Shown here in pieces: positions 8,318-16,695 of a stretch of DNA of 64,000 nucleotides. Below the pieces are notes generated by a model. It searched no databases. It was not told where the DNA came from and worked only from the letters and a program-made list of their open reading frames with translations. This DNA is from an uncultured Ruminococcus sp. (GTDB taxonomy: Bacteria; Bacillota; Clostridia; Oscillospirales; Ruminococcaceae), in the NCBI GenBank assembly GCA_946413815.1, contig CAMKMD010000002.1, positions 1-64,000 on the forward strand. The letters are read 5' to 3'. The position numbers and the translations under genes are program-made. Each line of letters opens with the position of its first letter. Within the stretch, counting starts at the first letter, position 1.

Positions 8318-9640
8318 TTATACAGCCTCGCTGCTGAGCCATGCGCTGTTGTCTGCGTCAAGCGTAAGCTCTGAGGCGCCTGCTGTCCTGATGCGGAGGA
8401 CACGGCAGCTGCCTTCACCGAATACCCTGTCCATCTCCTCTGCGTAGTCAGATGCGAGATACTCCGGCACGAAGGCCTGTATCGTTCCGGCAAAACCGCC
8501 GCCGTGTACACGGCAGGCTCCCGTCTCACCGAGATATCTGCGGCTGAGCATGAGCGCAAGGGGGATCTCCTGATGCACTGTCTCGCCTGCGGGACATATA
8601 TTCTGGAGCAGCTCCGATGAGGACTGACCGGAATCACGGACGAGCTGGAAGAAGGTATCCAGGTCGTAATACCTCAGTGCCTCAGCTTCGAGCATGGCGC
8701 GGCGGCTCTCGTCAAAGAAGTGGGCTGCACGCATGACTGCTCGGTCTGAGCAGGTCTTTCTGAGCTCGGGTATCCTGCTGTAGAACTCCTCCTCGTCTAC
8801 CTGACGTAGGTAATCCGATCCCATTGCCTTTGCAACGGAGCACATCTCCTCGGGTACTGCGGAATACTCCGCTGTAAGGTCGGCGTGGGTGCCCTTGGTA
8901 TCTGTTATACAGAGTATGTAGCCTGCGGCTGTGAAGTCATAGTTGAGCTTCTGAACGGCAGGTGCATCAGGGTTCTCGAAGTCGATGAATACGAATCCGC
9001 CGAGGGAGCTTACCATCTGATCCATAAGTCCGCTTGCCTTGCCGAAATAAAGATTCTCGGCCGACTGTCCTATGGCTGCCTTCCTTACTGCTCCTGCTTC
9101 TCCGCCGTTGAATACTGTATCGAGCATGACTGTTACAAGGTTCTCGAAGGCCGCTGAGGAGGAAAGACCGCAGCCTGCCCTCACGTCGGATACGGTATAG
9201 GCGCAGAGACCGGAAAGCTCTGCTCCGGCTGCTGCAAACTGGGCGGCTATACCTCTTATAAGTGCGGCGGAGGTGCCCTCCTCGCCTGCACGGCGCTCAA
9301 GTGAACAGAGCTCTATGACATCCTCGCCGTAGCCCTCTGACTTGATGCGGATAACGTCTTCGTCTGTCTCTGCGGCTATTGCGATGATATCAGCGCCGAC
9401 TGCCGCTGCAAGCACACAGCCGTGCTGGTGGTCGGTGTGGTTGCCGCCGATCTCCGTGCGTCCGGGAGCCGAGAACACCCTTATCTCGCTGTGGTCCGGA
9501 TACTGACGTGAGAAGTTCTCAACTGCGCTGATGTACCTTGCACGCTGACGGAGCAGTTCCCTGCCGCCGCCGTAAAGCTCTGTCAGTACAGTGTCGAATC
9601 TGCCTTCGCTGATGCCGCTAACAAACTCCTGAATATTCAT
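8318..9640 (-). CDS. galK: Galactokinase
   Basis: Cytoplasmic GHMP-family kinase converting galactose and ATP to galactose-1-phosphate, first step of the Leloir pathway. The galactokinase signature GRTEIGGNHTDHQHG lies around residues 60-75. The GHMP ATP loop (CGLSSSAAFE) is near 157-167. The third GHMP motif (CRVHGGGFAGTIQAF) is near 377-391. 440 residues is slightly long for the family. A GGAG site precedes the ATG. No other Leloir gene is adjacent; instead it diverges from a GH130 mannoside phosphorylase. This suggests joint use of galactose and mannosides released from galactomannan, which is inference. Confidence 0.95.
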   Translation of the reverse strand: MNIQEFVSGISEGRFDTVLTELYGGGRELLRQRARYISAVENFSRQYPDHSEIRVFSAPGRTEIGGNHTDHQHGCVLAAAVGADIIAIAAETDEDVIRIKSEGYGEDVIELCSLERRAGEEGTSAALIRGIAAQFAAAGAELSGLCAYTVSDVRAGCGLSSSAAFENLVTVMLDTVFNGGEAGAVRKAAIGQSAENLYFGKASGLMDQMVSSLGGFVFIDFENPDAPAVQKLNYDFTAAGYILCITDTKGTHADLTAEYSAVPEEMCSVAKAMGSDYLRQVDEEEFYSRIPELRKTCSDRAVMRAAHFFDESRRAMLEAEALRYYDLDTFFQLVRDSGQSSSELLQNICPAGETVHQEIPLALMLSRRYLGETGACRVHGGGFAGTIQAFVPEYLASDYAEEMDRVFGEGSCRVLRIRTAGASELTLDADNSAWLSSEAV

Positions 9641-9707
9641 TTTTCAAAACTCCAATCCTTTTTTCATCCTTCCGGCAGTTCCTCACTGAGAGGGTGGGAC
9701 TGCCTTG

Positions 9708-9721
9708 TGTACCAATGTACA
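9708..9721. promoter_or_regulatory. Operator-like palindrome at the galK start site
   Basis: TGTAC-CAAT-GTACA (9708-9712, 9717-9721) is a perfect inverted repeat just downstream of the galK -10 box, overlapping the expected transcription start. A repressor site is plausible; the binding protein is unknown. Confidence 0.5.
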
Positions 9722-9729
9722 ACAGTTAT

Positions 9730-9758
9730 ATTATATACCATTTTTCAGGAAATGTCCA
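9730..9758 (-). promoter_or_regulatory. Promoter of galK
   Basis: On the minus strand TGGACA (9758-9753), a 17-base spacer and TATAAT (9735-9730). Confidence 0.75.
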
Positions 9759-9828
9759 TACCAAAAACGAAAAAAATATACAAGAAGTTATTTAAGAAGT
9801 GTTTTTTTCCCTGTTTTTCCATAAGCTC

Positions 9829-9857
9829 TTGACAAATCCTTATGTATGTGGTATACT
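9829..9857 (+). promoter_or_regulatory. Promoter of the GH130 gene
   Basis: TTGACA (9829-9834), 17 bases, TATACT (9852-9857), about 50 bases before the ATG. A 13-base direct repeat ACTTAAATTAAAG begins at 9855, overlapping the -10, and recurs at 9886-9898. The 31-base spacing is about three helical turns, so the pair could bind a regulator. Confidence 0.8.
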
Positions 9858-9909
9858 TAAATTAAAGTAATTCAATCAAGTGTGCACTTAAATTAAAGGA
9901 GCTGACATA

Positions 9910-10929
9910 ATGGACAGAATCAGGATGCTTACTCCCGCCTTACCCTCTATTCCCTGGCAGGAGAAGCCTGAGGGCTGCACTGCACCCGTGTGGAGATACA
10001 GCGAGAACCCTATTATCGACCGTAACCCTCTGCCGGATGTGGCACGCATATTCAACAGCGCAGTTCTCCCCTTTGAAGACGGATTTGTAGGTGTGTTCCG
10101 CGGCGAACAGCGTGACGGTATACCTCACATATATTTCGGCAGGAGCAAGGATGCGATACACTGGAGCTTCGAGAGCGAGAAGATATGCTTCAGGACCGAG
10201 GACGGCGAGGTGCTGCAGCCGCTGTACGCCTATGACCCGAGACTTGTGAAGGTGGAGGACACCTACTACGCCATCTGGTGTCAGGATATGTACGGTGCGG
10301 CTATCGGTATGGCAAAGACGAAGGACTTCAGAAGCTTCACGAGGCTTGAGAATCCCTTCCTCCCCTACAACCGCAATGCCGTGCTCTTCCCGAGAAAGAT
10401 AGGCGGCAATTATGTTATGCTCTCACGTCCCTGCGACAACGGACATACCGCATTCGGGGATATCTTCCTCAGTGAGAGCCCCGATATGATGTACTGGGGA
10501 AAGCACCGCCATGTCATGGGACGCTCAAAAAACTGGTGGGAGGGGCTCAAGGTGGGCGCCGGCCCCGCACCCATAGAGACCGACAAGGGCTGGCTGCTCT
10601 TCTATCACGGGGTGGTCAATACCTGCAACGGCTATGTTTACAGCATTGGCGCTGCCATACTCGATATCAGCGAACCCTCAAAGGTGCTGCACAGGTGCAG
10701 GAACTACATACTTGCGCCGGAGATGTGGTATGAGGAGAGAGGATTCGTGCCCAATGTATGCTTCCCCTGCGCCGCTCTTACGGACAGCGAGACCGGCAGA
10801 ATAGCCCTCTACTACGGCTGCGCTGACAGCTATGTGGGAGTGGCGTTCACTACTGTTCAGGAGATTTATGACTATATTCTTGAACATGACTTTCTTCAGC
10901 CCGATGATGATACTGACGGGCGGAGATAA
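9910..10929 (+). CDS. GH130 beta-1,4-mannooligosaccharide/mannoside phosphorylase
   Basis: Cytoplasmic (no signal peptide) GH130 enzyme that phosphorolyses a beta-mannoside to alpha-mannose-1-phosphate (family knowledge). Family features: YSENPIIDRNP near residue 30, FNSAVLPFEDGFVGVFRGEQ near 48-67, YDPRLVKVEDTYYAIW near 107-122, the block NAVLFPRKIGGNYVMLSRP near 157, and a five-bladed propeller rhythm of repeated W/Y/F strands. 339 residues is a usual length. The sequence is closest in feel to the R. albus RaMP2-like mannooligosaccharide phosphorylases, but the exact substrate (mannobiose, longer chains or mannosyl-glucose) cannot be read off. It is divergent from galK. GGAG precedes the ATG. 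Confidence 0.9.
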   Translation: MDRIRMLTPALPSIPWQEKPEGCTAPVWRYSENPIIDRNPLPDVARIFNSAVLPFEDGFVGVFRGEQRDGIPHIYFGRSKDAIHWSFESEKICFRTEDGEVLQPLYAYDPRLVKVEDTYYAIWCQDMYGAAIGMAKTKDFRSFTRLENPFLPYNRNAVLFPRKIGGNYVMLSRPCDNGHTAFGDIFLSESPDMMYWGKHRHVMGRSKNWWEGLKVGAGPAPIETDKGWLLFYHGVVNTCNGYVYSIGAAILDISEPSKVLHRCRNYILAPEMWYEERGFVPNVCFPCAALTDSETGRIALYYGCADSYVGVAFTTVQEIYDYILEHDFLQPDDDTDGRR

Positions 10930-11056
10930 TACTTGTTTATCGCAGGCGGAATGCCTGTGATATATATTTTTCATTGTGCGGCTGCATACGGCAGCCGGAG
11001 GGATGATAACCGGGCGCTCGTCCCTGCGCCTGATTATTCTTCATCTTTCTGTAAAG

Positions 11057-11084
11057 ACAGCCCCTGACTTTCGTCAGGGGCTGT
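11057..11084. terminator. Terminator between convergent genes
   Basis: A perfect 12-bp stem ACAGCCCCTGAC / GTCAGGGGCTGT (11057-11068, 11073-11084) with a TTTC loop. Two further hairpins (TATCGCAGGC...GCCTGTGATA near 10938-10962 and CGGCTGC/GGCAGCCG near 10980-11000) precede it downstream of the GH130 gene. Confidence 0.8.
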
Positions 11085-11101
11085 TTATCTGCTGTTCATT
11101 T

Positions 11102-12418
11102 TCAGACCATTGAATCCTGCTGTGAGAGCACCTGCATGGACTTTATCTGATAGCCGTCGCTGGTGTCTGCAAGGACGTACCTTACGGTCTTTTTAGCGCT
11201 TTCATCGCACCATTCCGGAAGCTCTTCAAGATACTCCACCTCAAGGCTGTACTCGTTTCCGCTGCGTGATACCGACTTTATCCTCGGGGAATAAGTAAAG
11301 GTCACGGGACGTACAGGGATATTGTAGGACTTGTTCTCCTCGCTGTAGTAGAAGCGTGCCTCTGAGGGGCCTGCGTTGGCGTGCTCAAAGGCCGGGAGGT
11401 CGCTGCCGAAGAGTTTTGCGGCGTAGCTCTCTACGTCCACGGCGGGTACGGTTATAACATCAAAGGTGCGCTGGTACTTGGTTACAGCGTCCTTGTCCAT
11501 TACAAGAGACCATATGGCCGCTGTGATCACCTGATTTGAGGTGAGCTCGGAGGGCTTTCCGAAGGAAGGTATATCCATTATGACTGCCGGATAGATGACC
11601 TTCTTCATCGCCTTCTTGCCTGTATCGCCGGAGCTGTAGGTCCCGAAGAACCTGCTGCCGAGTATTATCAGCGAGACAAGTCCCACGCAGGCGAGGAGCG
11701 AGAATACAAGTCCGGCCGCTGCATAGAGCGTTCTGCGGATATTGCCGCCTGACTGGCCGCCCTTTTCGGGATCCTCACGGCGGGTATTGAGCAGCTCGTC
11801 CGGGTCCTCGTCAAGTATGCGCCTGAGGACGCTTTTCCTGTCCTCAGGCTCAGGCTTCGGTTCGGGCTTCTTTTCCTGTGCCGGCTTCTTATCCTTCGAT
11901 GCCTTCTTACCCTTCGATGAGCTCTTCTCCTGTGCCGGTTTCTTTTCTGCCTTTTTCAGCTTCTTCGGCTTTGGAGGCTCCGGCTTTTTCTCCTCTGCGT
12001 AAGCTGCCGGAGCTTCAGCAGCTGCTGGCTGCGGTGCGGGCTCCTCCTTTGCGGGGGCAGCTTCTGCGGGATCGTATACTGTTATGTCTTCGTCGGGATC
12101 GTAGTCTGCATAGGCGGAAAGATCCTCGTCGGGGTCGTAGTCTGCGTAGGCTGAAAGGTCCTCGTCCGGATCGTAGCTTGCATAGGCTGAAAGATCCTCT
12201 TCCGGAGCGTAGCTTTCGTAGGAGGCTGTTTCCTCTGCCGGCGGATAGATGTCATAGGAGCGCTGGTAGTCTGTTTCTGCCGGTGGAGGAGTCTCGGCTG
12301 CGGGCTTTCCGCCGCTGAGCACGTTCAGAAGGTCGTCAACGGACATATCCGAATAGTCCTTCTTTGACGATGTGTCTCCGCCGGCACCGTATGAATCAAA
12401 CAGGTCTTTGTTATCCAT
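11102..12418 (-). CDS. Single-span membrane protein with acidic 12-residue repeats
   Basis: 438 residues. The N-terminal 1-227 is low complexity. It includes four tandem 12-residue repeats (about 70-117, consensus YDPDEDLSAYAD) and a Lys/Pro/Glu-rich stretch (about 142-195, KPEPPKPKKLKK, KGKKASKDKK). One membrane span lies at about 231-258 (YAAAGLVFSLLACVGLVSLII). The C-terminal 180 residues are a folded, probably extracytoplasmic domain (VIMDIPSFGKPSELTSNQVI...FTYSPRIKSVSRSGNEYSLEVEYLEE). No family recognised. It is the last gene of the proline run, 13 bases after proA. Charged disordered cytoplasmic tails of this kind often act as interaction platforms, which is inference only. Confidence 0.8.
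   Translation of the reverse strand: MDNKDLFDSYGAGGDTSSKKDYSDMSVDDLLNVLSGGKPAAETPPPAETDYQRSYDIYPPAEETASYESYAPEEDLSAYASYDPDEDLSAYADYDPDEDLSAYADYDPDEDITVYDPAEAAPAKEEPAPQPAAAEAPAAYAEEKKPEPPKPKKLKKAEKKPAQEKSSSKGKKASKDKKPAQEKKPEPKPEPEDRKSVLRRILDEDPDELLNTRREDPEKGGQSGGNIRRTLYAAAGLVFSLLACVGLVSLIILGSRFFGTYSSGDTGKKAMKKVIYPAVIMDIPSFGKPSELTSNQVITAAIWSLVMDKDAVTKYQRTFDVITVPAVDVESYAAKLFGSDLPAFEHANAGPSEARFYYSEENKSYNIPVRPVTFTYSPRIKSVSRSGNEYSLEVEYLEELPEWCDESAKKTVRYVLADTSDGYQIKSMQVLSQQDSMV
12068..12211 (-). repeat. 36-bp in-frame tandem repeat, 4 copies
   Basis: Four consecutive 36-base units encode the YxPxEDLSAYAx repeats. The middle two units encode the same 12 residues, while the first and last have diverged. 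Confidence 0.8.
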
Positions 12419-12431
12419 TATTTCCTCCGTA

Positions 12432-13679
12432 CTATCTGATCTGGCCGCAGCCGTTGATCAGGTACTTAAAGGTAGTGAGCTCTGTAAGTCCCATGGGGCC
12501 TCTTGCGTGGAGCTTCTGTGTGGAGATGCCTATCTCTGCGCCGAAGCCGAACTCTCCGCCGTCTGTGAAGCGGGTGGAGGCATTGACATATACTGCCGCT
12601 GCATCGACTTCCTTCTGGAATTTATCGGCGCTTGCAAGGGATGATGTAACTATGCACTCGGAATGGCGGGTGCTGTACTTCCTGATATGTGCTATGGCCT
12701 CATCGATGGTATCTACCACCTTTACGGCGATGATGAAATCGTTGAACTCTGTTGCGTACTCGGTCTCTGTTGCGGGCTCGATATCGCTGCCGAGTATGGC
12801 TCTTGTCCTGTCGCAGCCGTAGATCTTCACGTCATGGGACCTGAAGCGCTCTGCGATCATGGGGAGGAACTTATCGGCAACGTCCTTGTGTACGAGAAGG
12901 CTCTCGATGGCGTTGCATACAGAGGGGCGCTGTGTCTTGGCGTTGTCGGTTATCTCAACAGCCATATCAAGGTCTGCGGTGGAATCAACGTATACGTGGC
13001 AGTTTCCTGCGCCGGTCTCGATAACGGGTACTGTGGCGTTCTTTACTACGGCCTGGATAAGGTTCGCTCCGCCTCTCGGGATAAGAACGTCAACATAGCC
13101 GTTGAGACGCATGAGCTCTGTTGTGGTCTCACGGGAGGTGTCCTCTACTACCTGGATAACGTCAGCGGGGAGCCCCTCCTGCTCTACGGCTGCACGCATG
13201 ATGCCGCCGAGGCACTTGTTGGAGTTGATGGCCTCCTTGCCGCCTTTGAGTATAACTACGTTTCCGGCCTTGAGACAGAGAGCAGCAGCGTCAACTGTTA
13301 CGTTGGGGCGTGACTCGAATATGATACCGATAACGCCGAGGGGGACTCTGGTCTTGATGATGCGCAGGCCGTTGGGACGTGTGAAGCCGTCAACTACCTT
13401 TCCCACCGGATCAGTCATGGCGATGAGCTCCTCTACGCCCTTTGCCATGCCTTCGATACGGCCCTCGTCAAGGCGCAGTCTGTCCTGCTTTGCCTCGGTC
13501 ATGCCGTTCTCCTTAGCGGCGGCGATATCCTTCGCATTCTCGGCGATGATAAGCTCCCTGTTCTCTCTGAGCGCCTTTGCTATGGCGGAGAGAGCTGCAT
13601 CCTTCACACCGGAGGAAGCTGTTGATATAGCTGCTTCCGCTGCCTTTGCTCTTTTTCCGAGCTCTTCTGTATAACTCAT
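12432..13679 (-). CDS. proA: Glutamate-5-semialdehyde dehydrogenase (gamma-glutamyl phosphate reductase)
   Basis: Second step of proline synthesis: NADPH reduction of gamma-glutamyl phosphate to glutamate semialdehyde. Visible: VPLGVIGIIFESRPNVTVDAA near 112-132, LKGGKEAINSN near 143-153, the catalytic Cys segment TQRPSVCNAIESLLVH near 243-258, and YVNASTRFTDGGEFGFGAEIG near 363-383. 415 residues matches the family. The ATG follows GAGGTG. It lies 40 bases after proB. Confidence 0.97.
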   Translation of the reverse strand: MSYTEELGKRAKAAEAAISTASSGVKDAALSAIAKALRENRELIIAENAKDIAAAKENGMTEAKQDRLRLDEGRIEGMAKGVEELIAMTDPVGKVVDGFTRPNGLRIIKTRVPLGVIGIIFESRPNVTVDAAALCLKAGNVVILKGGKEAINSNKCLGGIMRAAVEQEGLPADVIQVVEDTSRETTTELMRLNGYVDVLIPRGGANLIQAVVKNATVPVIETGAGNCHVYVDSTADLDMAVEITDNAKTQRPSVCNAIESLLVHKDVADKFLPMIAERFRSHDVKIYGCDRTRAILGSDIEPATETEYATEFNDFIIAVKVVDTIDEAIAHIRKYSTRHSECIVTSSLASADKFQKEVDAAAVYVNASTRFTDGGEFGFGAEIGISTQKLHARGPMGLTELTTFKYLINGCGQIR

Positions 13680-13719
13680 AATTACACCTCTCGTTTTATA
13701 TGGTATGTGTCTGCGGCTC

Positions 13720-14511
13720 TTACTGTGCCCTGAAAAGCGTTCCTATCTCCTTGTCCTCAAAGAGATCGTAGAGCTTCTCGGGATCCCTGCCGTTCATGAT
13801 TATCATGTCGATGCCGGCGTTGGTGGCTATCTTTGCGGCATTTATCTTGGTTGACATACCGCCTGTGCCGAGACTCGTTCCGGCGCCTCCTGCGACAGCC
13901 TCTATCTCAGGAGTTATCTTCTCCACGAGGGGGATAGGCTTCGCATTTGGGTTGATACGGGGATCGTCATCGTAGAGAGCATCGATATCGGAGAGTATCA
14001 GCAGGAGATCCGCACGGGAAAGCTCCGCAACAAGGGCGGAAAGGGAATCGTTCTCGCCTATCTCCAGTTCCAGCTCATCGATGGCGATAGTATCATTCTC
14101 GTTTACTATCGGGATAACGTCCATATCCACCAGCTTTTCCACGGTGTTCATGAAGTTCTCGCAGTGGTTCGGGTTGTTGATTATGGTCTTGGTGAGCAGT
14201 ATCTGCGCCACCGTGACGCTGTACTTTGCAAACATATCATCATAGACGTGCATCAGCTCGCACTGTCCGATAGCTGCCACGGCCTGCTTGGTCTTGGTAT
14301 CCTTCGGCTTCTCGGGAAGTCCGAGCTTGCCTGCGCCCAGTCCCACAGCACCGGAGGAGACCATTATTATCTCCCTGCCGGAGTTATGCAGGTCTGAGAT
14401 GACCCTGACGAGATTCGTCATGCGGCGTATATTCAGCTTTCCTGTCTTATGTGCAAGGGTGGATGTTCCCAGCTTTATGACGATACGCTTCTTTTCGGAT
14501 ATATTGCGCAT
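13720..14511 (-). CDS. proB: Glutamate 5-kinase (short form, no PUA domain)
   Basis: First step of proline synthesis: ATP-dependent phosphorylation of glutamate. Amino-acid-kinase fold motifs: RIVIKLGTSTLAHKTGKLN (9-27), VSSGAVGLGAGKLG (51-64), IPIVNENDTIA (130-140), GTGGMSTKINAAKIATNAGI (217-236). At 263 residues it ends after the kinase domain and lacks the C-terminal PUA domain of E. coli ProB; short forms are common in Bacillota. It forms a run with proA downstream and the 2-hydroxyacid dehydrogenase 13 bases upstream. Confidence 0.96.
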   Translation of the reverse strand: MRNISEKKRIVIKLGTSTLAHKTGKLNIRRMTNLVRVISDLHNSGREIIMVSSGAVGLGAGKLGLPEKPKDTKTKQAVAAIGQCELMHVYDDMFAKYSVTVAQILLTKTIINNPNHCENFMNTVEKLVDMDVIPIVNENDTIAIDELELEIGENDSLSALVAELSRADLLLILSDIDALYDDDPRINPNAKPIPLVEKITPEIEAVAGGAGTSLGTGGMSTKINAAKIATNAGIDMIIMNGRDPEKLYDLFEDKEIGTLFRAQ

Positions 14512-14524
14512 ATCTATTCTTCTT

Positions 14525-15475
14525 TCAGTTTACTTTGTTTACGGGGGCTCCGCTTATCCACGCCCGTATATTCCCGCATACTATATCCATCAGGCGGCGT
14601 CTTGTTGTGAGCGGCGCCCAGGCGGTATGCGGTGTGATGGTGCACTCCGGTATCCCTTTAAGCGGGGTATCCGGAGACATGGGCTCCCTGTCGAGTACGT
14701 CAAGGTATGCGGCGCTTATAGTGCCGTTTTTCAGTGCTGCGGCAAGGTCTGCCTCGCACACGACGCCTCCGCGGGAGGTATTTATAAGCACGGCAGATGG
14801 CTTCATAAGGCCGAGCAGCTCACTGTTCACCATGCCCTTTGTCTGCTCCGTGAGGGGGCAGTGGAAGGTGATGACATCCGCTTGTGAGGCTGCGCTCCTG
14901 AGGTCAGTGACCTCGTAGGGGCAGTCTGCCGGTACTGTGCGTGTATTGATGACTACCCTCATACCGAAGGCGGCGCCTATGCGGGCGACTGTGCGGCCGA
15001 TAGAACCGTAGCCGACTACTGCAAGAGTCTTTCCGGCTATCTCGTCTGTGGGTATGGGGAAATATGAAAAGGTGGGTGAGCTTTCCCACTCGCCCTTTCT
15101 TACTGCGCTGTCGTAGTCCCTGACACGGCTGAAGCGGTCAAGGATATAGGCGAAGGTCTGCTGTGCAACGGCGTTGGTGGAGTACTCTCCAGCGTTGCAT
15201 ACAGCTATGCCTCTCTCTGCGGCGGCCTTTACGTCTACGTTGTTGTAGCCTGTTGCAAAAAGGCCTATATACTTCACAGACGGACAGGCATCCATGACCT
15301 CAGGGGTGATGAGCACTTTATTGCAGAGCACTGCCTCTGCATCACCGATATGGTCTATGGTCTCCTCAGGGGAGGTCAGGGGGTATATCCTCACCTCGCC
15401 GAATTCACTGAGCACCTCGGGAGATATATCTCCGGAGCAGCTTACTGTCTGCCAGTCAAGAACGGCTATCCTCAC
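14525..15475 (-). CDS. D-isomer-specific 2-hydroxyacid dehydrogenase
   Basis: NAD(P)-dependent oxidoreductase of the D-2-hydroxyacid family (glycerate/lactate/phosphoglycerate type). The Rossmann motif VVGYGSIGR lies near 151-159. Catalytic Arg in LINTSRGGVV (near 231), Glu in DREP (near 261) and His in ITPHTAW (near 280) are all present. 316 residues; no ACT domain, so not a full-length SerA. Hydroxypyruvate/glycerate reductase is the most likely role but the substrate is not certain. It starts at a GTG with AAGGAG 6 bases upstream. It belongs to the proBA run. Confidence 0.88.
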   Translation of the reverse strand: MRIAVLDWQTVSCSGDISPEVLSEFGEVRIYPLTSPEETIDHIGDAEAVLCNKVLITPEVMDACPSVKYIGLFATGYNNVDVKAAAERGIAVCNAGEYSTNAVAQQTFAYILDRFSRVRDYDSAVRKGEWESSPTFSYFPIPTDEIAGKTLAVVGYGSIGRTVARIGAAFGMRVVINTRTVPADCPYEVTDLRSAASQADVITFHCPLTEQTKGMVNSELLGLMKPSAVLINTSRGGVVCEADLAAALKNGTISAAYLDVLDREPMSPDTPLKGIPECTITPHTAWAPLTTRRRLMDIVCGNIRAWISGAPVNKVN

Positions 15476-15478
15476 GGC

Positions 15479-15820
15479 TTACTCCTTCTTTTCGCCGGCA
15501 TCAGCCTGCGGCTCGTCCTTCTTCTTAGGTCTGCATACTATGGCAGAGATGATGGCGGCGAGCACAAGCAGTGCTTCAATTGCACCGATTATGTAGAAGA
15601 GGGTCCTGTCCTTCTCAGTTACGAATTTGAGAGTGAGCGTAAGTGGGATTGCTATTGCAAAGATGAGCTGGTACGGCTTTCTCTGCTTCAGGAAGCTGAT
15701 GATGAAGAACAGGAAGGCAACAGCCACGAAGGGATAGTGCATCCATGACGGGAAGGGAAAGAGAGAAGGTCTCTCGGCGTCTGCCACCTGTGACATAAAT
15801 AAAGCAAGTGTTGTTAACAT
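15479..15820 (-). CDS. Hypothetical membrane protein, 113 aa
   Basis: Three hydrophobic segments (about 27-45, 50-67, 75-95) and a charged Lys/Asp/Glu tail (KKKDEPQADAGEKKE). GGAG precedes the ATG. It is the first gene of the minus-strand run that ends at 11102, with only 3 bases to the dehydrogenase gene. No family recognised. Confidence 0.75.
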   Translation of the reverse strand: MLTTLALFMSQVADAERPSLFPFPSWMHYPFVAVAFLFFIISFLKQRKPYQLIFAIAIPLTLTLKFVTEKDRTLFYIIGAIEALLVLAAIISAIVCRPKKKDEPQADAGEKKE

Positions 15821-15965
15821 AATGATTCTCCATTCCGCTGTTTACGGAGACTGTCCTTGAACGGCGTACAGTCATACCGGAATTATACGTAGTCTTTATA
15901 TTATAACATATCTCCCGCAGGATTTCAATATTTGCGTGATATTTTTCTGTCAGGCCCGTTACTAT

Positions 15966-16682
15966 TCATCGCACCTTCCCGGCCAGGATGTCCTTTATGA
16001 CCTCGCCGGCTATGATAAGGCCTGCAACGGAGGGGACGAATGCGTTGGAGCCGGGTACTGAGCGGCGGTGGGCATCTCCGGTATCACCGGCGGGCTTTAC
16101 GGCCTCCTCACGGGAGTATACCACCTTCAGGCGCTTTACGCCCCGCTTTTTCAGCTCCCGGCGCATGACCCTTGCAAGAGGACACACCGTGGTGCTGTAT
16201 ATATCAGCCACCTCGAACCTTGTGGGGTCGGTCTTATTGCCGGCACCCATGGCGCATATTACAGGTACTCCGGCCTCCTGCGCCCTCATGACAAGCTCTA
16301 TCTTTCCTGTCACTGTGTCTATGGCATCTATCACGTAGTCGTACTGTGTGAAGTCAAACTCCCCTGCTGTATCCGGCATGAAGAAGGTGTGATATGCAGT
16401 TACGCGGCAGGAAGGATTTATGTCTGCTATGCGCTCTGCGGCCACATCGGTCTTGCAGCGGCCTATGGTGCTGCGGAGCGCTATTATCTGGCGGTTGATG
16501 TTGCTCTCGGCAACGGTGTCATTGTCGATAAGGTCGAGGGCGCCGATTCCGGAGCGCGCAAGGGCTTCAACGGCATAGCCGCCCACTCCCCCCACGCCGA
16601 ATACCGCGACCCGGGCAGCGGCAAGTCTCTTTACTCCCTCTTCTCCGAACATCATTTCCGTTCTTGAAAGCCATTCAGGCAT
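15966..16682 (-). CDS. tcdA: tRNA threonylcarbamoyladenosine dehydratase
   Basis: E1-like ATP-dependent enzyme that cyclises t6A37 of tRNA to ct6A. Visible: VAVFGVGGVGGYAVEALARSG (nucleotide loop, near 26-46), LDLIDNDTVAESNINRQI (near 50-67), the catalytic-cysteine region TVCPLARVMRRELKKRGV and a C-terminal SVPGSNAFVPSVAGLI block. The ATG at 16688 abuts GGAGG with no spacing. The ATG six bases on (16682, MPEWLSRTEMMFG) is correctly spaced, so I prefer it (238 residues). It follows the transglutaminase-like gene by a few bases and is probably co-transcribed. Confidence 0.93.
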   Translation of the reverse strand: MPEWLSRTEMMFGEEGVKRLAAARVAVFGVGGVGGYAVEALARSGIGALDLIDNDTVAESNINRQIIALRSTIGRCKTDVAAERIADINPSCRVTAYHTFFMPDTAGEFDFTQYDYVIDAIDTVTGKIELVMRAQEAGVPVICAMGAGNKTDPTRFEVADIYSTTVCPLARVMRRELKKRGVKRLKVVYSREEAVKPAGDTGDAHRRSVPGSNAFVPSVAGLIIAGEVIKDILAGKVR

Positions 16683-16695
16683 ATCCATCCTCCGT

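Noticed and set aside
12663..13313. 216-codon plus-strand frame inside proA
   Set aside because: Antisense shadow of the conserved proA gene; no ribosome site and Cys/Gly-rich composition typical of shadows.
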